In this document: piece after piece, positions 58,853 to 64,000 of the stretch
Position numbering within the stretch: the stretch's first letter is position 1
Layout: the number at the start of each line of letters is the position of its first letter
Origin: DATKRB01 sp035532415
GTDB taxonomy: Bacteria > Actinomycetota > Acidimicrobiia > Acidimicrobiales > RAAP-2
DNA: 64,000 bases
Reading direction: 5' to 3'
Assembly: GCA_035532415.1 (NCBI GenBank)
Contig: DATKRB010000062.1
Coordinates: 10,374 to 74,373, forward strand
Notes under the pieces: generated by a model
Database searches by the model: none
What the model was told of the DNA's origin: nothing
What the model saw: only the letters and a program-made list of their open reading frames with translations
Translations under genes and position numbers: made by a program

Positions 58853-60034
58853 ATGGCAGGCACCATCCGCGAGCGTTCCCCGGGTCACTACGAGCTTCGA
58901 GCGTACAACCCGGCCACGAAACGCCAGGTGACGCGGACGTTCACCGCGTCGCGCAACGAGAAGGGCAGCGGGATCCGCGAGGCCCGGCGGGAGCTGGCCC
59001 GGCTGGTCACCGAGGTCGCCGACGGCAAGTTCGGCGGGGAGAAAGCGACGCTCGGCTACCTGCTCGATGAGTGGCTCGAGCACGGCGAATCCCGAGGCCG
59101 GTCCCCCGCCACCCTCCACGGCTACCGATCGAAGATCGCCAGGATCAAGGCCCACCCGATCGCGGCCAAGCAGGTGGCGAAGCTCACGGCCCGGGATCTC
59201 GATGCGTTCTACGGGGAGATGCTGGCTGGCGGGATGTCCTCGGCGACCGTTCAGCACTACCACCGGATCCTTAGGGCAGCACTAGGGCAAGCCGAACGCT
59301 GGGAGTGGATCACCCGCAACCCGGCGCGCACTGTGACGCCCGTCACCGCCGCCCGGCCCGCCATGCACGTCCCCACCGTCGGACAGGCGCGGGCGCTGGT
59401 GCTCCGCGCCACCGGCACCAGCTCGCCGGACCTCGGCCCGATCCTGCTGTTCGGGATGCTCACAGGGATGCGGCGGGGGGAGGTCTGCGGGGTCCAGTGG
59501 TCCGACGTCGACTGGCCCGGACGGAGGATCACGGTGCGGCGCTCGATCTGGCAGGTGCGGTCGACGTGGGGCGTGAAGGATCCCAAGACCCACCAGGTGC
59601 GCACGATCGCCCTCGACGACGCGGCGGTGGCTCTCCTCGCCGCGCGCCGGGCTCGTGCCGAGGAGGACGCCGAGCTAGCGTGCGCGGGCGCGCTGCCCGT
59701 CGACGCCTACGTCTGGTCGGCCCAGGTCGACGGGAGCGCCCCGCGCACGCCGAACAGCCTCACCCGGGCATTTCATCGGCTGTGCAGGACGATGGAGGCC
59801 GAAGGCGCCGCCGCCGATCCCCCACGGGTGGAGTCGTGGCCGTTCCGCTTCCACGATCTGCGCCACTTGAGCGCGACCGAGATGGTCGGGCAGGGGATGG
59901 ACCCGCGGACCGTGGCGTCTCGCCTCGGCCACGCCGACCCGTCCGTCACGTTGAGGGTGTACGCCCATGCGCTCGAGGAGCGCGACCGGGATGCCGCCGA
60001 GGGGCTCGGACGGGCGCTGGCATTGCCGGGGTGA
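58853..60034 (+). CDS. int: tyrosine recombinase (site-specific integrase)
   Basis: The 393-residue protein has an N-terminal arm-binding segment (HYELRAYNPATKRQVTRTF), a SAM-like core-binding domain (LLDEWLEHGESRGRSPATLH) and the catalytic domain with Arg in GMLTGMRRGEVCGVQW, HDLRHLSATEMVGQG (H-x-x-R), GHADPSVTLRVYAHALEE (His and the nucleophile Tyr). All catalytic residues are present. It starts 61 bases from the 5' end of the CAU tRNA gene, and is the marker gene of the element to its right. Confidence 0.94.
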   Translation: MAGTIRERSPGHYELRAYNPATKRQVTRTFTASRNEKGSGIREARRELARLVTEVADGKFGGEKATLGYLLDEWLEHGESRGRSPATLHGYRSKIARIKAHPIAAKQVAKLTARDLDAFYGEMLAGGMSSATVQHYHRILRAALGQAERWEWITRNPARTVTPVTAARPAMHVPTVGQARALVLRATGTSSPDLGPILLFGMLTGMRRGEVCGVQWSDVDWPGRRITVRRSIWQVRSTWGVKDPKTHQVRTIALDDAAVALLAARRARAEEDAELACAGALPVDAYVWSAQVDGSAPRTPNSLTRAFHRLCRTMEAEGAAADPPRVESWPFRFHDLRHLSATEMVGQGMDPRTVASRLGHADPSVTLRVYAHALEERDRDAAEGLGRALALPG

Positions 60035-60065
60035 TCTACTTTTGTCTAATCGATTTGACTTGTAT

Positions 60066-60085
60066 TAGTCTATCGGATTAGACTA
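60066..60085. promoter_or_regulatory. palindromic operator at hicAB promoter
   Basis: TAGTCTA-TCGGAT-TAGACTA forms a perfect 7-bp inverted repeat ending 5 bases before the hicA start. A TTGACT at 60055-60060 could be the -35. HicB with its HTH tail would bind here. Confidence 0.6.
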
Positions 60086-60090
60086 GGATC

Positions 60091-60303
60091 GTGAAGCGAA
60101 GGGACCTCCTCCGGAGAATCAGCCGAGCCGCAACGGCTGCGGGGGTCGACTGGAGCGAGGTTAGAGAGGGAAAGGAACACACGATCTTTCGGATTGGCAC
60201 CCTGCAGATCTCGGTGCCGCGCCATCGGGAGATCAACGAGCTCACGGCCGAGGGCATCCTGAAGGACACCGAGGGCGAGTTGGGCGAGGGGTGGTGGAGA
60301 TGA
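60091..60303 (+). CDS. hicA: HicA-like mRNA interferase toxin
   Basis: The 70-residue protein reads MKRRDLLRRISRAATAAGVD, then KEHTIFRIGTLQISVPRHRE and ILKDTEG, the HicA double-stranded-RNA-binding-like fold with the catalytic His in GKEHTIF. HicA cleaves mRNA and stops growth. GTG start. Its stop overlaps the antitoxin start (ATGA). Confidence 0.85.
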   Translation: MKRRDLLRRISRAATAAGVDWSEVREGKEHTIFRIGTLQISVPRHREINELTAEGILKDTEGELGEGWWR

Positions 60304-60839
60304 ACAAGCACTACACAGCACGAGCCACGCGCAGCGGCAAGTGGTGGGCCATCACGGTCGACGGCCTGCGGGGAGCGCACAGCCAGGCCAAGCGCCTGGA
60401 CCAGGTCGAGAACAACGCCCGCGAGGTCATTTCGCTATTGACCGACTCGGACCCCGACTCCTTCACGGTCGAGGTCGTCCAAGAGATGCCTGCCGAGTGG
60501 TCGAAGATCATCGCCGAGTTCATGGCTCTGAGCAATCAGGCAACCGAGATGGCCATGCGCGTCACCCAGGCGCAGCGGTTCACCGTGGGCCGGCTTGTCC
60601 AAGAGGGGCTGACGGTTCGGGACGTCGGAGAGCTGATGCACCTATCGCACCAACGGGTGGCCCAAATCGCCCAGCTCCTGGAGGATACCGACCAGGTCCG
60701 AGACGAGATCGGCGAGTTCGGGGGTGGCCTGTGGGGCTTGCCCGCCGCCCCGCTGTCGCATGTGGCTCACGATGCACCGAACCCTGCCGGCCAGCCGATC
60801 CAAGCTCCCGGCACCCCGGAGCGCGCGTCGGCGTCATGA
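60300..60839 (+). CDS. hicB: HicB-like antitoxin with HTH tail
   Basis: The 179-residue protein has a HicB-like partial RNase H fold at residues 4-50 (YTARATRSGKWWAITVDGLR) and a C-terminal helix-turn-helix LTVRDVGELMHLSHQRVAQI. It would neutralise HicA and repress the operon at the upstream palindrome. It is longer than minimal HicB and ends with a Pro/Ala-rich tail. Confidence 0.7.
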   Translation: MNKHYTARATRSGKWWAITVDGLRGAHSQAKRLDQVENNAREVISLLTDSDPDSFTVEVVQEMPAEWSKIIAEFMALSNQATEMAMRVTQAQRFTVGRLVQEGLTVRDVGELMHLSHQRVAQIAQLLEDTDQVRDEIGEFGGGLWGLPAAPLSHVAHDAPNPAGQPIQAPGTPERASAS

Positions 60840-61091
60840 CCCGCAGGACCACGCAGCTACCTGGTCGAACTGCTCGGGGGTGGCCCCGGCCATGGCGTAA
60901 ATGGGGACCAGCTCGGAACGATGGCTGACGCCGACCACTTCAGCGGGACCCGGTACAACGCGTTGGACTGGGTCCTCCAAGTCGGTGCGATGGCTTGACA
61001 TTGCAGATCGGATCGTCCCGTCCTCCTGCCCCTGCTTCACCAGCTCCCCCACCCGCCGCTCACATCCGGCACGAACTGGCGCGAATGACAC
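60834..61091 (-). CDS. possible small hypothetical protein (85 aa)
   Basis: GTG start at 61091; reads RAGCERRVGELVKQGQEDGT, then IRSAMSSHRTDLEDPVQ and LVPIYAMAGATPEQFDQVAA, a pattern reminiscent of phage/plasmid hypothetical proteins. It overlaps the hicB end and lies divergent from the next gene. No ribosome site seen. Could also be a remnant. Confidence 0.35.
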   Translation of the reverse strand: MSFAPVRAGCERRVGELVKQGQEDGTIRSAMSSHRTDLEDPVQRVVPGPAEVVGVSHRSELVPIYAMAGATPEQFDQVAAWSCGS

Positions 61092-61108
61092 AGGTGTAGT
61101 ATGGAAAT

Positions 61109-62128
61109 GTGACCAGTAGGCACCAGCCCGACGGAGCCAGACGGTGGGTGAAGAAGGCGTCGCCGGACGACGATTACCTGCCGGCGACAGAGCCCGACAC
61201 GCCCGACTGGCAGGTCCGCGAGCCGGGCGAAGCTCACGACGGACTCGGACCCGAAGCCGTGGAGTTGGCGGAGCGGTCCCGCAAGATCCGCGACCGGAAG
61301 GACCAGTGGTACGGATCGGGGACTGATGGCAAACCCGCCGGGTTCGATGGGCGTATCTCGACAGCCCTTGGAAGCCTCACGCCCGAGGAATTCAACCGGG
61401 CCCGACGGGAAGGCAAGCTGAACAAGAACGGGGACCTCAGCGTTCGGCCGCCCGGGATCTCCACGAAGAAGAAGGTTGGGCGGTCCCTCTACACAACAGC
61501 GCTGACGCTCGAGGAGTATCTGGCCGCACAGGATCTTCGGAAGCAAGCCGAGGAGGAGGCTCAAGCAACGGCCACAGCCCGCCGTGAGCTCGCGCTGCTC
61601 CCACCGGAAACGGGGCCGGTGTCGACGACGACACTGCGATTTGAGCGGTGGATGCCGGGTTGGATTCGCCCCACCGTCTTGTCCTATGAGCCCGAGGATG
61701 AGGAGACTGGCGAGGCCGCGATACGGGCGGAGGAGGAGGCCGCAGCGGGCGACTACGACCCCTGGGACCTCGTCGACGACCAATACGCTGCGGCCTACTG
61801 GGCGACAGAGGGGGAGGATCCCGACGACCGCGTCGACTGGCAGAAGCAGGCTGACGAGGATTCCGAGAGGCAGCGGAACGCAGAGCGCGTCTCGGAGGCG
61901 ACCGCCGCCGTTGCCGCTTCATGGCAGGCAGAAATCGCGGCCCGCCGGGCGACCGGCGACCAGCGTTTCGCTCCGGACCCGACCTGTGGCAATCCCCACG
62001 GCTGCCCGAATCCGCCCAAGCCCGGCGGCAATCGCTGTCCGGCGTGCTACGAGCACCGACGAAAGAACCCAGGCGACGAGCGCCCGCTCCGCCTCATCAA
62101 TCGGGCCAAGCGCCGGAAGGCCAGTTGA
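61109..62128 (+). CDS. hypothetical element protein with C-terminal zinc-knuckle motif
   Basis: The 339-residue protein is hydrophilic and Glu/Arg-rich. The N-terminal half includes GFDGRISTALGSLTPEEFNR (a possible peptide-binding or scaffold region); the C-terminus has CGNPHGCPNPPKPGGNRCPA followed by CYEHRRKNPGDERP, four Cys that could bind zinc. GTG start. A strong terminator follows at 62183. Typical of accessory genes on actinobacterial integrative elements; function unknown. Confidence 0.6.
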   Translation: MTSRHQPDGARRWVKKASPDDDYLPATEPDTPDWQVREPGEAHDGLGPEAVELAERSRKIRDRKDQWYGSGTDGKPAGFDGRISTALGSLTPEEFNRARREGKLNKNGDLSVRPPGISTKKKVGRSLYTTALTLEEYLAAQDLRKQAEEEAQATATARRELALLPPETGPVSTTTLRFERWMPGWIRPTVLSYEPEDEETGEAAIRAEEEAAAGDYDPWDLVDDQYAAAYWATEGEDPDDRVDWQKQADEDSERQRNAERVSEATAAVAASWQAEIAARRATGDQRFAPDPTCGNPHGCPNPPKPGGNRCPACYEHRRKNPGDERPLRLINRAKRRKAS

Positions 62129-62182
62129 CCAGGAAGTTTCCAGAATCCCCTACTAAGTAGAGGGACCGCCCTCAACCAACCA

Positions 62183-62210
62183 AACGCCCCCCACCCCCGG
62201 GGGGCGTTTT
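62183..62210 (+). terminator. rho-independent terminator
   Basis: AACGCCCCCC (62183-62192) and GGGGGGCGTT (62199-62208) form a 10-bp stem with a 6-base loop, followed by TTTT C. It ends the 339-aa gene 55 bases after its stop and insulates the next gene cluster. Confidence 0.85.
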
Positions 62211-62256
62211 CGCGCCCCGGGGGTGGGGGGCCTCGGACCACCTTTGGAGCTGCTCT

Positions 62257-62451
62257 ATGGAAAATCATACCCACACGCGCCTGCTCGACGACGAGGAGGC
62301 CGGCTGGTACTTGAACCAATCCCCGCGCTGGATCCGCTCCCGGTGGGCGGCCGGCGAATTGCCCGGGGTCAAGCTCGGCCGTTCGGTTCGGTTCCGTGTG
62401 GAAGACCTTGATCGCTTCATCGAGGCACACACCGCCGGTGGCCAGCGGTGA
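62257..62451 (+). CDS. excisionase-type HTH protein (64 aa)
   Basis: Reads LLDDEEAGWYLNQSPRWIRS then RWAAGELPGVKLGRSVRFRV: a MerR/excisionase winged helix with the wing KLGRSVRF. Such proteins direct integrase toward excision or control plasmid-type replication genes. It starts at an ATG after CTTTGGAGC. Its stop overlaps the next start (GTGA), so coupled. Confidence 0.85.
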   Translation: MENHTHTRLLDDEEAGWYLNQSPRWIRSRWAAGELPGVKLGRSVRFRVEDLDRFIEAHTAGGQR

Positions 62452-62699
62452 CGACTCCCGCACCCCTCGTCGTGAGGACGTCCGGGATCGATCTGCCCCT
62501 CGTCGCCTCACCGGCGCAGGTCGCGCCGATTCTCGGCCGATCTGACCGCTCTGTGCGGGCCGATTGCGAGACCGGACGGATCCCGGTCTTGCCGCGGTCC
62601 GGCGGGTCCGGCGCCCACCACAGGATCCCGGTAGCCAAGTTGCTTGACGAGCTCGGCATCCCTTACGAGATCGTGGCCGACGTCGTGATGGCGTCGTGA
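62448..62699 (+). CDS. second small HTH protein (83 aa)
   Basis: Contains VASPAQVAPILGRSDRSVRA and IPVLPRSGGSGAHHRIPVAK, an HTH followed by a short wing. GTG start overlapping the previous stop, and its own TGA overlaps the next gene's GTG. Part of a coupled run of four genes. Confidence 0.7.
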   Translation: MTTPAPLVVRTSGIDLPLVASPAQVAPILGRSDRSVRADCETGRIPVLPRSGGSGAHHRIPVAKLLDELGIPYEIVADVVMAS

Positions 62700-63109
62700 T
62701 GGCGTTCGGCGCCCACCCCATCCGCGAGGACCTGGCCGAATTGCTGCTCGCCCTGCCGGCCGACGTGCTGGCCCACGCCGCCGCCAACAAGCGGGCGCTC
62801 GAGCAGGCCGACGCGCCACCTGCGCTCGAGTGGGAGCTGCGCGAGCTCACGGTTCAGGACAGGGCGTACCGGTTCGCCACTTGGTGCCGGGATGCCGGGA
62901 TCGACGAGGACCTCATCGGCGTGGACATCTTCGGCAAGCTCGTGGAGCTCGGCTACAGCGAGGAACAGGCGTTGGCCGTCCTCCACGATGCCGGGATCAC
63001 CTGGCGACCTCGGACGGACGAGGAGCGGGTGGTCAACGCTGCGCGGGAGATGCTGGCCGATGGTTGGCCCGAGGATGTCGTGCGCCAGGCAATGAGGGAC
63101 TCGGAATGA
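62696..63109 (+). CDS. hypothetical element protein (137 aa)
   Basis: Mainly helical: REDLAELLLALPADVLAHAA, TWCRDAGIDEDLIGVDIFGK, LGYSEEQALAVLHDAGITWR and AREMLADGWPEDVVRQAMRD. Two similar UBA/HTH-like three-helix stretches. Start GTG 62696 or ATG 62699, both coupled to the previous gene. Function unknown. Confidence 0.65.
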   Translation: MMAFGAHPIREDLAELLLALPADVLAHAAANKRALEQADAPPALEWELRELTVQDRAYRFATWCRDAGIDEDLIGVDIFGKLVELGYSEEQALAVLHDAGITWRPRTDEERVVNAAREMLADGWPEDVVRQAMRDSE

Positions 63110-63291
63110 TCGACGCCGACCGGGCCGTGGACCGGGCCCTCGCCTCCCCTTTATCCGTAAATCCGTTTTGTCCGTCTCCTGGGGACGAATGGCCCACGAT
63201 CGACGGTGCCGCCTTCTATGGGCTGCCGGGCGAGGCCATCGACCGCTGGGGACCCCCTCGCCGACCGGAGCCGCGAACGCCCCCGGAGTGA
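63106..63291 (+). CDS. short protein resembling the N-terminus of a DUF3987-like replication protein
   Basis: ATG at 63106 overlaps the previous stop (ATGA). Reads SPGDEWPTIDGAAFYGLPGE then AIDRWGPPRRPEPRTPPE and stop. The WPxxDxxAFYGLxGE pattern is like the beginning of primase/helicase-type DUF3987 proteins of actinobacterial elements, which continue for hundreds of residues; here the gene ends after 61, so it may be truncated. Confidence 0.5.
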   Translation: MIDADRAVDRALASPLSVNPFCPSPGDEWPTIDGAAFYGLPGEAIDRWGPPRRPEPRTPPE

Positions 63292-63321
63292 CCCAGCGGG
63301 CTCGGTGAGAAGCGATCCCGA

Positions 63322-63465
63322 CTACTTCTTGCTCCCGGCGGACTTGGTGAGGTCCTTGTACTGCTTCGGGTCAGGCAGCTTGCCGCCACTCGACCTCCGG
63401 GACTCCTCGACGTCTCGGTACACGCGGTCCCACTCGGACTCCTGCTGCTTCTGGTCCTTAGCCAT
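63322..63465 (-). CDS. 47-residue basic/acidic small protein
   Basis: ATG at 63465 preceded by AGGAGG at 8-9 bases, the best ribosome site in this part. Reads MAKDQKQQESEWDRVYRDVE then ESRRSSGGKLPDPKQYKDLT and KSAGSKK. Fully hydrophilic. No family recognised. Confidence 0.6.
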   Translation of the reverse strand: MAKDQKQQESEWDRVYRDVEESRRSSGGKLPDPKQYKDLTKSAGSKK

Positions 63466-63477
63466 CGTGGGAACCTC

Positions 63478-63860
63478 CTACCCTGCCTTGTAGATCATGC
63501 TACCTGCCACCAGAGCCAGTACGGCTACCGCTAAAGCCAGGGCGGACAGCTCGAAGATCAGCTCGTGCTTCCAGAGCGAAGCCGGCGCGCGCAAACCAAC
63601 GACGACGCCACGATAGACACCGTCGCGCTATTCCATTCCGCTGGAGTCGCCGGGCCAGCCTGTGGCCGAACAACCAGATCACGAGGTGGCGCACTGGACC
63701 GATCATTAGCAGCAGACCGAGTGCATCGCCAATGAACCCCGGTAGGAAGATCATCACTCCGCCGATGAGCACGACCAGCCCGTCGAACAGCTCCCGGGTA
63801 GGCACCTCTCCCCGTTCCAACCTCTCCCGGGTGTGAGCCAGGACCCCGAACCCGACTCTC
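63478..63860 (-). pseudogene. decayed fxsA-like gene
   Basis: The minus frame reads TRERLERGEVPTRELFDGLV then VLIGGVMIFLPGFIGDALGL and GPVRHLVIWLFGHRLARRL, the second half of FxsA membrane proteins. The N-terminal membrane helices are absent in all frames up to the window end. Near 63628 another frame carries a plausible C-terminus (DGVYRGVVVGL...) ending IYKAG at 63478, suggesting a further shift. FxsA modulates phage T7 exclusion by F in E. coli; here it is probably not functional. Confidence 0.5.
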
Positions 63861-64000
63861 CTGGAAGTCCCGGGCCTGTTGCAGGGCCGCTCGAACGCTT
63901 GGTGGCACGTCGAGCGCCCATTTGCACCCATGCGAGGCGTCACGACAGCTTCGCATGGGAGACTGCGCCATGACCTTCGAGACAGCCCGTCGCCATCTCG

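Overview
The window is high-GC actinobacterial DNA, most likely from the Acidimicrobiia or a close relative. The signs are a PimB-type mannosyltransferase, a PDZ/Lon protease next to a DivIVA-domain protein and a giant UPF0182 membrane protein (an order resembling the Rv3193c-Rv3195 region of Mycobacterium), an F420-type luciferase-fold enzyme, a B12-dependent ribonucleotide reductase, DtxR/IdeR- and NrdR-like boxes, and very frequent GTG starts with 4-base stop/start overlaps. MreB suggests a rod-shaped cell. The taxonomic call is inference; no rRNA is present.

Bases 1-13,143 are core genome: the 3' part of an active HtrA protease, a zincin-like DUF2342 protein, a membrane-anchored HtrA-like protein that has lost its catalytic residues, MreB, a HEAT-repeat protein, a PDZ/Lon protease, a DivIVA protein with a phage-head-protein-like C-terminus, UPF0182, and a nitroreductase.

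Bases about 14,470-30,850 are accessory. An IS element with doubled ends (14,471-15,877) sits at the left edge. It is followed by a translationally coupled operon cooF-cooS-cooC-FAD oxidoreductase (anaerobic Ni-Fe CO dehydrogenase module) and an arsenic operon (ArsR, ArsI/CadI-like, ACR3, ArsC). Then come an HTH gene coupled to a gene of unknown function, a frameshifted DUF429 pseudogene, two surface or membrane proteins, and a RecB-like nuclease pseudogene with three separate lesions.

Bases 30,854-58,715 are core-like again. They hold nrdJ with a 402-residue LAGLIDADG intein and an upstream promoter carrying two NrdR-like boxes, then glpK, an ACT-domain protein, a GGDEF/EAL protein and a PlsC acyltransferase. 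These are followed by an aminotransferase, an SRPBCC-ROK-LLM operon, PimB, an iron-binding lipoprotein under a DtxR-like box, CoaE, hydrolases, transporters, an aldo/keto reductase, an enoyl-CoA hydratase-like protein and an MBL-fold hydrolase.

Bases 58,720-63,291 look like an integrated element beside a CAU-anticodon tRNA. It carries a tyrosine integrase, a HicA/HicB toxin-antitoxin pair, two small excisionase-type HTH proteins and several coupled hypothetical genes. A decayed fxsA-like gene lies near the right end.

A recurring oddity is short perfect tandem repeats (8-16 bp units) in intergenic and leader regions. Two of them lie between a predicted regulator box and the start codon, and an 11-bp near-duplication has broken one gene. 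This suggests replication slippage is a notable source of variation here.
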